The notes: generated by a model from the sequence alone, not told the origin. A stretch of DNA of 64,000 nt from Haliea sp. E1-2-M8 (GCF_030649675.1 NZ_JAUTDR010000006.1:62001-126000), one strand, 5' to 3'; positions 28,829 to 38,962 are shown, numbered from the stretch's first letter. A program made the numbers and translations.

Positions 28829-29761
28829 ATGAAAGTCATTCTGATAAACCGAAAGCACGGCGGCTCCCGCTCGATAGAGTTGGGTCGCTGGTCCCGTGCC
28901 GTGGTGTCCCTGTGCTGTCTCGGACTGCCGCTGGGTCTGGTGGCACTCGGGTACCTGGTCGGTCAGGAGACCGAGGCCCGCGATCTTCGCGACGCTTCCC
29001 TCGATACCCTGCAAGACGAACTTGCCTCGCAAAACACTGAGCTTGAATCCCTGCGCCTGGAGGCGGAGCTCAAGCTGCAGGCAATGACCATGAATCTGGC
29101 TGAGTTGCAGGCGCGCATGACCCGCCTCGACGCGCTCGGCGAACACCTGACCGCGATGGCCAATCTGCAGGACGGGGAGTTCGATTTCAGCCAGCCCCCC
29201 GCAATCGGTGGTCCCCTTGGCGGCGAGTTCAGCGTGGAATACCTGGCCCCGGAACTCACCGGTGAATTGGAGAGCTTTGCCGACAAGCTCAACCAGCGCG
29301 AACAGCAGCTGGAAATCCTTGAATCCCTCCTCACCCACCGCAAGCTCGACGAACAGGCCTGGGTTTCCGGCCGGCCGGTGGAAAAGGGCTGGATATCCTC
29401 CGGCTTCGGTGCGCGCACGGATCCCTTCACCGGCAAGCGCGCCGCCCACTACGGCATCGACTTTGCCGGCAAGCCCGGCTCCAACGTAATCTCAGTTGCC
29501 GCTGGCGTGGTAACCTTCGTCGGCAAAGACGGCAGCGGCTACGGCAAGATGGTGGAAGTGTCCCACGGCGATGGCCTGGTGACCCGCTACGCCCACAACC
29601 AGGAGAACCTGGTGGAGCCCGGCGACCTGGTGCGCAAGGGCCAGGCAGTAGCGCTGATGGGTTCCAGTGGCCGCGCCACCGGGCCCCATGTTCATTTCGA
29701 AGTGTACAAGCACGGCCGTCCTGTCGATCCCTCCAGCTACGTGCATCGCACCCGCCGCTGA
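28829..29761 (+). CDS. M23 family metallopeptidase with membrane anchor and coiled coil
   Basis: A 310-residue protein: short basic N-terminus, one membrane helix at about 24-44, a coiled-coil region at about 50-110 and 155-175, and a C-terminal LytM/M23 domain from about 190. The zinc-site motifs HYGIDFAG (HxxxD) and GPHVHFEV (HxH) are intact, so it should be an active endopeptidase on peptidoglycan cross-links rather than an EnvC/NlpD-type regulator. The gene lies between lpxC and secA, a place where pseudomonads also keep an M23 gene. The start ATG at 28829 is preferred over the TTG at 28823. Confidence 0.88.
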   Translation: MKVILINRKHGGSRSIELGRWSRAVVSLCCLGLPLGLVALGYLVGQETEARDLRDASLDTLQDELASQNTELESLRLEAELKLQAMTMNLAELQARMTRLDALGEHLTAMANLQDGEFDFSQPPAIGGPLGGEFSVEYLAPELTGELESFADKLNQREQQLEILESLLTHRKLDEQAWVSGRPVEKGWISSGFGARTDPFTGKRAAHYGIDFAGKPGSNVISVAAGVVTFVGKDGSGYGKMVEVSHGDGLVTRYAHNQENLVEPGDLVRKGQAVALMGSSGRATGPHVHFEVYKHGRPVDPSSYVHRTRR

Positions 29762-29845
29762 ACCCGCCCCACCCCTGATATTATTCCTCCGCCCGGCACT
29801 GCTGTGACCTGGGTGACGCCCTGACGTATAACGCAGTGACCCACG

Positions 29846-32563
29846 ATGATTACGAACACAATGAAGAAGATCTTTGGCACCCGCAATGACCGGGAGCTGA
29901 AGCGCATGGGCAAGGTGGTGCGCCAGATCAACGGCCTGGCCGAGGCCATCAAAGCGCTGGACGATACCGCCCTCGCGGCCAAGACTGACGAGTTCCGCCA
30001 ACGCCTGGAGGCCGGCGAGACCGTGGACAAGATCCTGCCCGAGGCCTTCGCCGTTGCCCGCGAAGCCAGTGAACGCACCCTGGGTATGCGCCACTTCGAT
30101 GTCCAGTTGATCGGCGGCATGGCCCTGCACGAAGGCAAGATTGCCGAGATGCGCACCGGGGAGGGCAAGACTCTGGTGGCGACCCTGCCGGCCTACCTCA
30201 ATGCGCTGGCCGGCAACAGCGTGCACCTGATTACAGTGAACGACTATCTGGCCGGTCGCGACGCTCACTGGATGTCGCCCCTGTACAGCTTTCTCGGCGT
30301 CTCGGTCGGGGTGGTGAAGTCCGGTCAGACCCAGGAGCAGAAGCGCGAGGCCTACAGCGCGGACATCATCTACGGCACCAACAACGAATTCGGCTTCGAC
30401 TACCTGCGCGACAACATGGCCTTCCGGCTGGAAGACAAGATGCAGGGCGAGCTGGCCTTCGGCATTGTCGACGAGGTGGACTCGATCCTGATCGACGAGG
30501 CGCGCACGCCGCTGGTGATCTCCGGTGCCTCCGAGGACAGTTCGGCGCTGTACCAGAAGATCAACAAGCTGATTCCCTCCCTGCGCCGCGACAGCGAGGA
30601 AGAGCCCGGGCACTATGCCGTCGACGAGAAACAGCGCCAGATCGAACTGACCGAGGCCGGGCACGAGCAGGTCGAGGAGTTGCTGACCCGGGAGGGGCTG
30701 CTGGAGGAGGGCGAGAGTCTTTACGCCGCCACCAACCTGAATCTGCTGCATCACGTCTACTCCGGGCTGCGTGCCCACGTCCTGTTTCACCGCGACGTGG
30801 AGTACATCGTCCAGGATAACCAGGTGGTGCTGATCGACGAGCACACCGGCCGCACCATGGCCGGGCGGCGCCTGTCCGAGGGCCTGCACCAGGCCATCGA
30901 GGCCAAGGAGGGCGTGCGCATCCAGAGCGAGAGCCAGACCCTGGCCTCCACCACTTTCCAGAACTATTTCCGCATCTACAAGAAGCTGTCAGGCATGACC
31001 GGCACCGCCGACACCGAGGCCTTCGAGTTCCGCCAGATCTATGGTCTGGATGTGTTGGTCATCCCCGCCAACAAGCCGCCGCAGCGCGTCGATCTCAACG
31101 ACCTGGTGTATCTGACCCGGGAGGAGAAGTTCGAAGCCATCCTCGCCGACGTCAAGGACTGCATGGAGAAGGGCGCTCCGGTGCTGGTGGGTACCGCCTC
31201 GGTGGAGACCTCCGAGGAGCTGTCGCAGCGCTTCCGCAAGGCGAACATCCAGCACAAGGTATTGAACGCCAAGTATCACGAGCAGGAAGCGGAAATCATC
31301 GCCCAGGCCGGCCGCCCGGGGGTGGTCACCATCGCCACCAACATGGCGGGCCGCGGCACCGACATCGTTCTCGGCGGTAACCTGGACGCCGAACTGGAGT
31401 CCATGGGAGACCTCAGCGCCGAGCAGCGGGAGGAGTTGACCGCCGCCTGGCGCAAGCGCCACGAGGAGGTGCTGGAAGCCGGCGGCCTGCATATCCTCGG
31501 CACCGAGCGCCACGAGTCCCGCCGTATCGACAACCAGCTGCGGGGCCGCGCCGGCCGCCAGGGGGATCCGGGCGTGTCCCGCTTCTACCTGTCGCTGGAA
31601 GACAGCCTGATGCGCATTTTTGCCTCCGACCGGGTCAAGGGCTTCATGCAGTCGCTGGGCATGGAGAAGGGCGAGGCGATTGAGCACCGCATGGTGACCA
31701 ACGCCATCGAAAAGGCCCAGCGCAAGGTCGAGGGCCGCAACTTCGATATCCGCAAGCAGCTGCTGGAATACGATGACGTTGCCAACGACCAGCGCCAGAT
31801 CATCTACAACCAGCGCAACGAATTGCTGAGCGAGGCGGAAATCGCCGACACCATTACCGCAATCCGCGAGGATGTGGTGAACGACGCCATCTCCAGCTAC
31901 ATTCCGCCGATGAGCGTGGAAGAGCAGTGGGATGTGCCCGGTCTGGAGCGGCAACTGGAGGCCGAGTTTGACATCACGCTGCCCCTGCAGGCGTGGCTGG
32001 ACGCGGACGACAACCTGCACGAAGAGGCCCTGCGGGAGAAGATCATCGCCGAGATCCAGGCCGCCTACGACGCCAAGTGCGCGGATGTGGGCCCGCCCAT
32101 GCGCAAGATCGAGAAGCAGATCATGCTGCAGGTGCTGGACACCCTGTGGAAAGATCACCTGGCGACCATGGACCACCTGCGCCAGGGCATCCACCTGCGC
32201 GCCTATGCCCAGAAGAACCCCAAGCAGGAGTACAAGCGCGAGTCCTTCGCCCTGTTCGAGCAACTGTTGCAGAACCTCAAGTACGAGGTGGTCAAGTTCC
32301 TGAGCCATGTGCAGATCCAGAACCAGGACGAGTCGGCGCTGATCGAGGCCCGGCGCCGGGAGGCGGCGGAGCGGGAGAAGCTGGCCTTCCAGCACGCGGC
32401 GGCTTCCGCGATGGCGGAAGAGGCGCTGGCCGAGGGCGCCGCCCCGCGCCAGCCCGAGCCGCCCCAGACCTTCACCCGGGGGCAGCCCAAGGTCGGGCGC
32501 AACGAGCCCTGCCCCTGTGGCAGCGGCAAGAAATACAAGCAGTGTCACGGGCGGATTGAGTAA
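29846..32563 (+). CDS. secA: Preprotein translocase ATPase SecA
   Basis: A 905-residue DEAD-type motor: Walker [34 protein letters not shown], Walker B-region [57 protein letters not shown], and a C-terminal zinc finger with [13 protein letters not shown] that binds SecB and phospholipid. It drives Sec-dependent export. An in-frame ATG at 29861 ([15 protein letters not shown]) resembles the usual N-terminus about as well as the ATG at 29846. Confidence 0.98.
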   Translation: MITNTMKKIFGTRNDRELKRMGKVVRQINGLAEAIKALDDTALAAKTDEFRQRLEAGETVDKILPEAFAVAREASERTLGMRHFDVQLIGGMALHEGKIAEMRTGEGKTLVATLPAYLNALAGNSVHLITVNDYLAGRDAHWMSPLYSFLGVSVGVVKSGQTQEQKREAYSADIIYGTNNEFGFDYLRDNMAFRLEDKMQGELAFGIVDEVDSILIDEARTPLVISGASEDSSALYQKINKLIPSLRRDSEEEPGHYAVDEKQRQIELTEAGHEQVEELLTREGLLEEGESLYAATNLNLLHHVYSGLRAHVLFHRDVEYIVQDNQVVLIDEHTGRTMAGRRLSEGLHQAIEAKEGVRIQSESQTLASTTFQNYFRIYKKLSGMTGTADTEAFEFRQIYGLDVLVIPANKPPQRVDLNDLVYLTREEKFEAILADVKDCMEKGAPVLVGTASVETSEELSQRFRKANIQHKVLNAKYHEQEAEIIAQAGRPGVVTIATNMAGRGTDIVLGGNLDAELESMGDLSAEQREELTAAWRKRHEEVLEAGGLHILGTERHESRRIDNQLRGRAGRQGDPGVSRFYLSLEDSLMRIFASDRVKGFMQSLGMEKGEAIEHRMVTNAIEKAQRKVEGRNFDIRKQLLEYDDVANDQRQIIYNQRNELLSEAEIADTITAIREDVVNDAISSYIPPMSVEEQWDVPGLERQLEAEFDITLPLQAWLDADDNLHEEALREKIIAEIQAAYDAKCADVGPPMRKIEKQIMLQVLDTLWKDHLATMDHLRQGIHLRAYAQKNPKQEYKRESFALFEQLLQNLKYEVVKFLSHVQIQNQDESALIEARRREAAEREKLAFQHAAASAMAEEALAEGAAPRQPEPPQTFTRGQPKVGRNEPCPCGSGKKYKQCHGRIE

Positions 32564-32565
32564 CA

Positions 32566-33792
32566 ATGGCGGTAGGGGAACCGACCCTGGGGGAGCTGCT
32601 GCCGGTGCCCGGCCTGCGGCTGGCAACGGTGTCCGCGGGGATCAAGAAGCAGGGACGCAAGGATCTGGTGCTGCTGGAACTGGCACCCGGCAGCCACTGC
32701 GTCGGCGTCTTTACCCGCAACGCTTTCTGTGCGGCGCCGGTAACGGTGGCCAAGGCCAACCTGCAGGCGGTAACCAACCGCCCCGCCTACCTGCTGATCA
32801 ACACCGGCAACGCCAATGCCGGTACCGGTGAGCGAGGCCTGGCCGATGCGCGCCGCTGTGCCACGGCCCTGGCGGAGATGGCCGGCGTCGAGGCGGAAGC
32901 GGTACTGCCTTTCTCGACCGGCGTGATCGGTGAGCCGCTGCCGGTGCAGAAGATTGTCGAGGCTCTGCCCAACGCCTTGCGGGATCTGCGCAGCGACGGC
33001 TGGCTGGACGCCGCCCAGGGCATCATGACCACCGACACCCGGCCCAAGGCCCACTCCCTGCGCTTCCAGTGCGAGGGCCGTGACTATGTGCTGACTGGCA
33101 TCGCCAAGGGCGCCGGCATGATCCGCCCCAATATGGCGACCATGCTGGCCTACCTGGCGACCGACGCCGCGGTCAGTGCGCCGCTGCTGCAGGTGTTGCT
33201 CAACGAGGCAGCGGAACTGTCCTTCAACCGCATTACCATCGACGGCGACACCTCCACCAACGATGCCTGCATGCTGGTGGCCACCGGCGCTGCCGGCAAT
33301 CCGCTACCTGACTCGGCCGACGCACCGCTCTGCCGTGCACTGAAAGAAGCGCTACAAACCCTGTGTGTGGAACTGGCCCAGGGCCTGGTGCGCGACGGCG
33401 AGGGCGCCAGCAAGTTTGTCACCGTGCAGGTCAACGGCGGTCGCAGCGAGCAGGAGAGCCTGGACGTGGCCTTCACCATCGCCCACTCGCCGCTGGTGAA
33501 AACCGCGCTGTTTGCCTCCGACCCCAACTGGGGCCGGTTGCTGGCGGCGATCGGCCGCGCCGGGCTGGAAGCGCTGGACGTGAGCCTGGTCGGCGTTTAC
33601 CTGAACGGAGTGCTGATTGCCGAGCACGGCTGCCGCGCCGCCAGCTACAGCGAGGACCAGGGTGTTGTGGCGATGGCGCCGGAGGAGATCGTCATCCGCA
33701 TCGAATTGCAGCGCGGCAGCGCCAACGCCACCGTCTGGACCACCGATTTTTCCTACGATTACGTGCGCATCAACGCCGAGTACCGTAGCTGA
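32566..33792 (+). CDS. argJ: Bifunctional ornithine acetyltransferase / N-acetylglutamate synthase ArgJ
   Basis: A 408-residue ArgJ: GVFTRNAFCAAPV, LINTGNANAGTG, SDGWLDAAQGIMTTDT, and the self-cleavage region GAGMIRPNMATMLAYLATDA where the Thr after MA becomes the nucleophile of the beta chain. ITIDGDTSTNDACMLVATG and SDPNWGRLLAAIGRAG follow. It recycles the acetyl group in arginine synthesis; whether it also uses acetyl-CoA cannot be told from sequence. It starts 2 nt after secA and abuts mutT, an order shared with pseudomonads. Confidence 0.97.
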   Translation: MAVGEPTLGELLPVPGLRLATVSAGIKKQGRKDLVLLELAPGSHCVGVFTRNAFCAAPVTVAKANLQAVTNRPAYLLINTGNANAGTGERGLADARRCATALAEMAGVEAEAVLPFSTGVIGEPLPVQKIVEALPNALRDLRSDGWLDAAQGIMTTDTRPKAHSLRFQCEGRDYVLTGIAKGAGMIRPNMATMLAYLATDAAVSAPLLQVLLNEAAELSFNRITIDGDTSTNDACMLVATGAAGNPLPDSADAPLCRALKEALQTLCVELAQGLVRDGEGASKFVTVQVNGGRSEQESLDVAFTIAHSPLVKTALFASDPNWGRLLAAIGRAGLEALDVSLVGVYLNGVLIAEHGCRAASYSEDQGVVAMAPEEIVIRIELQRGSANATVWTTDFSYDYVRINAEYRS

Positions 33793-34206
33793 ATGGTGGC
33801 GGTGCACGTAGCAGTGGGCGTGGTGGTCGACGAGCAGCAGAACATCCTGATCAGCCAGCGCGCGTTCGACGCCCACCAGGGCGGCCTGTGGGAATTCCCC
33901 GGCGGCAAGGTGGAAGCCGGTGAGCCTGTCACCCGGGCATTGGCGCGGGAGCTACGCGAGGAGCTGGGTATCGGTTTCAGCGAGTCCCGGCCCCTGCTGA
34001 TCGTGCCCTTTGACTACGGCGACAAGGCGGTGCTGCTGGATGTGCACCTGGTCACCGGGCTCCGCGGCAAGGCCCGCGGGCTGGAGGGGCAGCCGCTGGC
34101 CTGGGTGAGTGCCGAGGACCTGGCGCGCTATGAATTTCCCGCCGCCAATGTGCCAATCGTGGAGGCCCTGCAAGCCGCGCTTGATACCACCCGCCCCCTG
34201 CTGTAG
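33793..34206 (+). CDS. mutT: 8-oxo-dGTP diphosphatase MutT (Nudix)
   Basis: A 137-residue Nudix hydrolase with a full Nudix box, GGKVEAGEPVTRALARELRE followed by ELGI. The pattern IL(I)SQRAFDAHQGGLWEFPGGK matches MutT of E. coli, which removes oxidised guanine nucleotides. The ATG directly follows the argJ TGA. Its TAG stop (34204-34206) is part of the first palindromic repeat unit of the array that follows, so the repeat supplies the stop codon. Confidence 0.93.
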   Translation: MVAVHVAVGVVVDEQQNILISQRAFDAHQGGLWEFPGGKVEAGEPVTRALARELREELGIGFSESRPLLIVPFDYGDKAVLLDVHLVTGLRGKARGLEGQPLAWVSAEDLARYEFPAANVPIVEALQAALDTTRPLL

Positions 34207-34472
34207 GAGCGCGGTCCCCGCGCGATAGCTTGATCGCCCGCAGAGCGGGCTCCCACATTCCAGATGACAGCCCCGTAGGAGCGCGGTCCCCGCGCGATAG
34301 CTTGATCGCCCGCAGAGCGGGCTCCCACATTCCCGATGACAGCCCCGTAGGAGCGCGGTCCCCGCGCGATAGCTTGATCGCCCGCAGAGCGGGCTCCCAC
34401 ATTCCAGATGACAGCCCCGTAGGAGCGCGGTCCCCGCGCGATCGCTTGATCGCCCGCAGAGCGGGCTCCCAC
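34203..34472. repeat. Tandem array of REPIN-like palindromes, site B (72-bp period)
   Basis: Four units start with GTAGGAGC at 34203, 34275, 34347 and 34419, exactly 72 bp apart; the last is cut to 54 bp. Each unit holds arm 1 (24 bp, hairpin GCGCGG-TCC-CCGCGC), a 6-nt link, and arm 2 (24 bp, hairpin GCCCGC-AGA-GCGGGC, ending TCCCAC), then an 18-bp spacer that is nearly identical each time. The arms are inverted copies of each other. The array fills the whole gap between convergent mutT and coaE and could serve as a two-way terminator. Confidence 0.92.
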
Positions 34473-34474
34473 GG

Positions 34475-35086
34475 CTACAGCCGCTGTTCTTCCGCCCGGT
34501 GCAGGAACTCCTTGTGCAACTCGGCCACGATGTCATCCAGTGCCTCGAGTGGGCCGCTGTTGTCCACCACGATATCCGCCAATGCCAACCGCTCCTCGCG
34601 CGGCAACTGCGCCGCCATGATGCGCCGCACCTGGGCTTCGTCGTTGGCGTCGCGGTCCATGGTGCGGGCGAGTTGCACTTCTTCGGGCACATCCACCACC
34701 ACCACCAGTTCCGCCAGCTCGCGCTGGCTGGAGGATTCCAGCAGCAGCGGTGAGCTGAGGATGGCGTAGGGCGAACGCGATGCGGCCAGTTGCGCGCGGA
34801 TCTCCTCGCCGATCAGCGGGTGCGTGAGCTGTTCCAGCCATTCTCGCTGCGCCGGGTCGGCAAAAACGATGCGGCGCAGGGCGGCCCGGTCCAGGCTGCC
34901 GTCGGCCTGCAGGATGTCGGCGCCAAAGTGTTCGGCGATGGCCTGCAGGGCGGGACGCCCCGGTTCCACCACCACCCGCGCCGCGAGGTCCGCATCCACC
35001 ACGGTAATCCCCAGGCTCGCAAAGCGGTCGGTGACGGCGCTTTTGCCGCTGCCGATGCCGCCGGTGATACCTATTGTCATGCTCAT
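34475..35086 (-). CDS. coaE: Dephospho-CoA kinase
   Basis: A 203-residue P-loop kinase: TIGITGGIGSGKSAVTDRFASLG (Walker A), VVDADLAARVVVEPG, RRIVFADPAQREWLEQLTHPLI, SSPLLLESSSQRELAELVVVVD and RTMDRDANDEAQVRRIMAAQ. It phosphorylates dephospho-CoA in the last step of CoA synthesis. It is the last gene of the pilB-pilC-pilD-coaE run, as in Pseudomonas. The stop lies 2 bp from the repeat array. Confidence 0.96.
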   Translation of the reverse strand: MSMTIGITGGIGSGKSAVTDRFASLGITVVDADLAARVVVEPGRPALQAIAEHFGADILQADGSLDRAALRRIVFADPAQREWLEQLTHPLIGEEIRAQLAASRSPYAILSSPLLLESSSQRELAELVVVVDVPEEVQLARTMDRDANDEAQVRRIMAAQLPREERLALADIVVDNSGPLEALDDIVAELHKEFLHRAEEQRL

Positions 35087-35096
35087 GCTATCAGCC

Positions 35097-35966
35097 TCAT
35101 GGCTGCAGGCCCGCTGTGCCCAGCCAGGCGGCGAGGATCTGCTCCCCCCACACCAGGCCCAGCCAGCCCGCCGCTGCCAGGTAGGGGCCGAAGGGAATCG
35201 GGACTTCGCGGCCGCGGCGCTTGATCAGCATAAGCGCAATGCCCACCACCGCCCCCACCAGGGATGACAGCAGGATGATCAGGGGCAGTACCTGCCAGCC
35301 CAGCCAGGCGCCGAGAGCGGCGAGCAGCTTGAAGTCGCCATAGCCCATGCCCTCCTTGCCCGTGAGCAGTTTGAACAGCCAGTACACGCTCCACAGAATA
35401 CCGTAGCCAGCGATGGCCCCCAGCACCGCATCTGCCAGCGGCACGAAGGTGCCGCTGATGTTGAGCGCGAGCCCCAGCCAGAGCAAGGGCAGGGTGATGT
35501 CGTCGGGCAGTAGCTGGGTGTCGTAGTCGATCAGGGTCAGGGCGATCAGCGCCCAGGTCAGCAGCACCGCGCCCAGCAGTTGCAGGCTGGCGCCGTAGTG
35601 CAGGCCCAGCCACAAGGTAAGCAGGCCGGTCAGCAGTTCCACCACCGGGTAACGGGGGGAGATACGCACCCTGCAGTTGGCGCATTTGCCGCCCAGGGTC
35701 AGGTAGCTGAATACCGGAATGTTCTGCCAGGGCCTGATCGACGCCTTGCAGGCCGGGCAGTGGGAGTTGGGGGCAGCGAGGCTCAGGGAGGGTTCATCGG
35801 CTGGCGCCGGCTGCTCCAGCAACTCGCAGCAGTCCCGGCGCCACTGGGCCTGCATCATCAGCGGCAGCCGGTAGATCACCACGTTGAGGAAACTGCCGAC
35901 CACCAGCCCCAATACCAGCAAGCAGGTAGCCAGCCACCAGGGGTGCTGGGTAAATACGTCTAGCAA
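35097..35966 (-). CDS. pilD: Prepilin peptidase / N-methyltransferase PilD
   Basis: A 289-residue integral membrane aspartyl protease. The N-terminal cytoplasmic part has the four-cysteine zinc site (HCPACKAS and GKCANCRVRIS). The two catalytic aspartates are in TLIDYDTQLLPD and MGYGDFKLLAALGAWLG. It cleaves the PilA leader after Gly and N-methylates the new Phe; it may also serve type II secretion pseudopilins. It lies between pilC and coaE. Confidence 0.96.
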   Translation of the reverse strand: MLDVFTQHPWWLATCLLVLGLVVGSFLNVVIYRLPLMMQAQWRRDCCELLEQPAPADEPSLSLAAPNSHCPACKASIRPWQNIPVFSYLTLGGKCANCRVRISPRYPVVELLTGLLTLWLGLHYGASLQLLGAVLLTWALIALTLIDYDTQLLPDDITLPLLWLGLALNISGTFVPLADAVLGAIAGYGILWSVYWLFKLLTGKEGMGYGDFKLLAALGAWLGWQVLPLIILLSSLVGAVVGIALMLIKRRGREVPIPFGPYLAAAGWLGLVWGEQILAAWLGTAGLQP

Positions 35967-35991
35967 ACTGGCTCCCCCGCCGATAGCGGCC

Positions 35992-37206
35992 TCAGATGAC
36001 CGAGCCGAGCATGAAGATCGGCAGGTACATGGCGATCATCAGGCCGCCCACGAGCACGCCCAGCACCGACATGATGATCGGCTCCATCAGCGAGCTCAGG
36101 CTGTCCACGGCGTTGTCCACCGCTTCCTCGTAGTGCTGGGCAACCTTGTCCAGCATGTCGTCCAGGGCGCCGGATTCCTCGCCGATGGATACCATCTGCA
36201 GCAGCATGTTGGGGAACAAGCCGGTGGCCTTGATCGCCTGGTACAGGGTGGTACCGGTGGTGACGTCGTCGCGAATCTGGATGACCGCCCTGGCGTAGAC
36301 CGAGTTACCGGCGGCGCCGGCGGTGGAGTTAAGTGCATCCACCAGCGGCACCCCGGCGGCGAAGGTGGTGGCCAGGGTGCGCGAAAACCGCGCCACCACC
36401 GCGTCGTGGACAATGCCGCCGACCACGGGCACGCGCAAGGCCAGACGGTCGATGAACTCGGAGAACTTCACTGAGCGGTGCTTGAACTCCTTCAACGCAT
36501 AGAATGCAGCGGACAGCCCGATAAGGATGATAAACCACCACTCCTGCATGAAGTTGGACAGACCCACCACCAGCAGGGTGAAGGCCGGCAGGTCCGAACC
36601 GAAGCCGCGGAAGGTCTCCGCAAACTGGGGCACCACCTTGATCAGCAGGATGGCGGTGACCACGAGGGCGACAATTACTACCGCGATGGGGTAGGTCATG
36701 GCCTTCTTGATCTTGGCCTTGAGCTGCTCGGTCTTTTCCTTGTAGGTGGCGACCCGGCTGAGCATCACCTCCAGGGTACCGGAGGATTCCCCCGAGGCCA
36801 CCAGGCTGCAGAACAGATCGTCAAACTGGCGCGGGTACTTGGCCAGGGAGGGCGCCAGGCCCGAGCCGGAGGCGACGTCGTTCTTGATGCTGACCACCAG
36901 CTCGCGCATCTTCGGCTTGTCCAGACCTTCCGCGACGATGTCGAAGCTCTGTACCAGCGGTACCCCCGCCTTCATCATGGTCGCGAGCTGGCGGGTGAAG
37001 ATGGCGATATCCGCGGGCTTGATCGGCTTGCCGCCACCAAACAGCGGCTTCGCTTTCTTCTTGACGGTCTTGGGCTTGATGCCCTGGGTGCGAAGCTGGG
37101 CCTTGGCCATGGCCGAGCTCTGGGCGGAGATCTCCCCCTGGGAGTTGCGGCCATTGCGGTCCACACCGCTCCAGACAAATATGTTCTTCGCTGCACTTGT
37201 TGCCAT
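35992..37206 (-). CDS. pilC: Type IV pilus inner-membrane platform protein PilC
   Basis: A 404-residue GspF/PilC protein with two homologous cytoplasmic helical bundles (IKPADIAIFTRQLATMMKAGVPLVQSFDI and FSRTLATTFAAGVPLVDALN) and three membrane segments at about 175-195, 220-240 and 375-400. It couples the extension and retraction ATPases to pilin addition. A gap of 37 nt separates it from pilB and 25 nt from pilD. Confidence 0.96.
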   Translation of the reverse strand: MATSAAKNIFVWSGVDRNGRNSQGEISAQSSAMAKAQLRTQGIKPKTVKKKAKPLFGGGKPIKPADIAIFTRQLATMMKAGVPLVQSFDIVAEGLDKPKMRELVVSIKNDVASGSGLAPSLAKYPRQFDDLFCSLVASGESSGTLEVMLSRVATYKEKTEQLKAKIKKAMTYPIAVVIVALVVTAILLIKVVPQFAETFRGFGSDLPAFTLLVVGLSNFMQEWWFIILIGLSAAFYALKEFKHRSVKFSEFIDRLALRVPVVGGIVHDAVVARFSRTLATTFAAGVPLVDALNSTAGAAGNSVYARAVIQIRDDVTTGTTLYQAIKATGLFPNMLLQMVSIGEESGALDDMLDKVAQHYEEAVDNAVDSLSSLMEPIIMSVLGVLVGGLMIAMYLPIFMLGSVI

Positions 37207-37243
37207 AGTCGTACCCGTTTAACGCTGCTGCGTTGCTGACATT

Positions 37244-38962
37244 CTAGTCCGTTGTGACCCGGTTGATCTCTTCCAGCGTGGTCATTCCGTTGGCGACCTT
37301 GATCAGCGCCGACTGGTGCAGATCCCGGAAGCCTTCCTCGCGCGCCTGCTTGTGGATGTCCATGGCATTGCCGTGAGCCAGGATCATCTGGGCGATGCTG
37401 GGAGTGATGCGCACCACCTCGTAAATGCCCACCCGGCCCTTGTAGCCGTCCGTACAGTTGTCGCAGCCCACCGCCTTGCGGATATTGGCGGTGGCCAATT
37501 GTTCCTCGGTGAACCCGTGCTCCAGCAGCACATCTTTGGGGATGTCGTCCGCCGGGACATTGCATTCCTTGCACAGGCGCCGGGCCAGGCGCTGGGCGAT
37601 AATCAGGTTGACCGAGGTCGCCAGGTTGAAGGAGGGCACGCCCATGTTCAGCAGGCGGGTGACCGTTTCCGCGGCACTGTTGGTGTGCAGGGTAGAGAGC
37701 ACGAGGTGGCCGGTCTGGGCCGCCTTGATCGCGATTTCCGCTGTTTCCAGGTCCCGGATCTCCCCCACCATGATCACGTCCGGGTCCTGGCGCAGGAAAG
37801 AGCGCAGGGCCTCGGCAAAGTTAAGCCCCACCTTGGCATTCACATGGACCTGGTTGACACCTTCCATGTTGATTTCCACCGGGTCTTCCGCGGTGGAAAT
37901 ATTGCGCTCGGGCTGGTTGAGCAGGTTGATGCCGGTGTACAGCGACACGGTTTTACCGGAGCCGGTGGGGCCGGTCACCAGGATCATGCCCTGTGGCTTG
38001 CTCAGGGCATGGAGATACATTTCCTTCTGGTCTTCCTCATAGCCCAGCGCATCGATGCCCATCTGCGCGCTGCTGGGGTCGAGGATACGCAGCACCACTT
38101 TCTCCCCGAACAGGGTCGGCAGGGTGTTAACCCGGAAGTCGATGGCCCGGTTCCGGGACAGCTTCATCTGGATGCGCCCGTCCTGGGGTACGCGGCGCTC
38201 GGAAATATCCATCTGCGACATGATCTTCAGGCGCGCAGCCATCCGCGCGGAGAGATTCTTCGGCGGCTTCACCACCTCCCGCAGGATGCCATCGGTGCGG
38301 AAGCGGACCCGGTAGCTTTTCTCGTAGGGCTCGAAGTGGATGTCCGAGGCGCCCTGCTTGATGGCGTCGATCAGCACCTTGTTGATGAAGCGCACGATCG
38401 GCGTTTCATCCACGCTGTCGGTGTTTTCCTCCTTGCTGAGGTCCTCGCCGCCGGAGATGTCGATGTTCTCGAAGTCTTCAGTCTCAAGGTCACCCAGGCC
38501 CTCGGAGAGGTTGTCCTGGGACTCCACCCACTGGGCGATGATCTTGCTCAGGGCGCGCTCTTCCACCAGTACCGCGTCGGTATTGATGCCGGTATGAAAC
38601 TTGATTTCATCCAAGGCCGCGAGATTGGTGGGGTCGGAAACGGCAATGAACAGACGGTTGCCGCGGCGGAACAGCGGCAGGGCGTGGTGTTTGGAGACCA
38701 GGTTGACGTCCACCAGGCCATCGGGCAGGGTGGTGAGATTGAAGGCGGTAATGTCGAGCAGAGGTACGCCAAATTCCATGGAGGCCACTTCGGCGATGCG
38801 CTGGCTGTCCAGGTCGAGCTTGTCCACCAGGTATTTCACCAGGGGCACGCGCTCATAGGCCGCTTCGCGCTGGGCCTCCTTGGCGCGCTCCGCGCTGAGC
38901 AGACCTTCCACCACGAGACGCCCGGCAAGGCCGCTTAGCTGCCCGATAGCTCTTTCATTCAT
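37244..38962 (-). CDS. pilB: Type IV pilus assembly ATPase PilB
   Basis: A 572-residue GspE-family ATPase with an MshEN-type N-terminal domain (about 1-160), Walker A TGPTGSGKTVSLYTGINLL, Asp box, Walker B VGEIRDLETAEIAIKAAQTGH, His box STLHTNSAAETVTRLL, and a four-cysteine zinc knuckle (CKEC at about 456-459 and CDNC about 40 residues later). It powers pilus extension. It is the first gene of the pil operon, divergent from pilA across a 431-bp gap. The N-terminal domain may respond to c-di-GMP as in MshE, but this is inferred only. Confidence 0.96.
   Translation of the reverse strand: MNERAIGQLSGLAGRLVVEGLLSAERAKEAQREAAYERVPLVKYLVDKLDLDSQRIAEVASMEFGVPLLDITAFNLTTLPDGLVDVNLVSKHHALPLFRRGNRLFIAVSDPTNLAALDEIKFHTGINTDAVLVEERALSKIIAQWVESQDNLSEGLGDLETEDFENIDISGGEDLSKEENTDSVDETPIVRFINKVLIDAIKQGASDIHFEPYEKSYRVRFRTDGILREVVKPPKNLSARMAARLKIMSQMDISERRVPQDGRIQMKLSRNRAIDFRVNTLPTLFGEKVVLRILDPSSAQMGIDALGYEEDQKEMYLHALSKPQGMILVTGPTGSGKTVSLYTGINLLNQPERNISTAEDPVEINMEGVNQVHVNAKVGLNFAEALRSFLRQDPDVIMVGEIRDLETAEIAIKAAQTGHLVLSTLHTNSAAETVTRLLNMGVPSFNLATSVNLIIAQRLARRLCKECNVPADDIPKDVLLEHGFTEEQLATANIRKAVGCDNCTDGYKGRVGIYEVVRITPSIAQMILAHGNAMDIHKQAREEGFRDLHQSALIKVANGMTTLEEINRVTTD

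Noticed and set aside
34203-34472. CRISPR array
   Set aside because: Units are evenly spaced, but the spacers are the same 18-bp sequence each time, the repeat is a double palindrome, and no cas gene is nearby.
34230-34769. 179-codon protein with repeated IARRAGSHIPDDSPVGARSP-like units
   Set aside because: The repeats are a translation of the palindromic DNA array and the rest is antisense to coaE.
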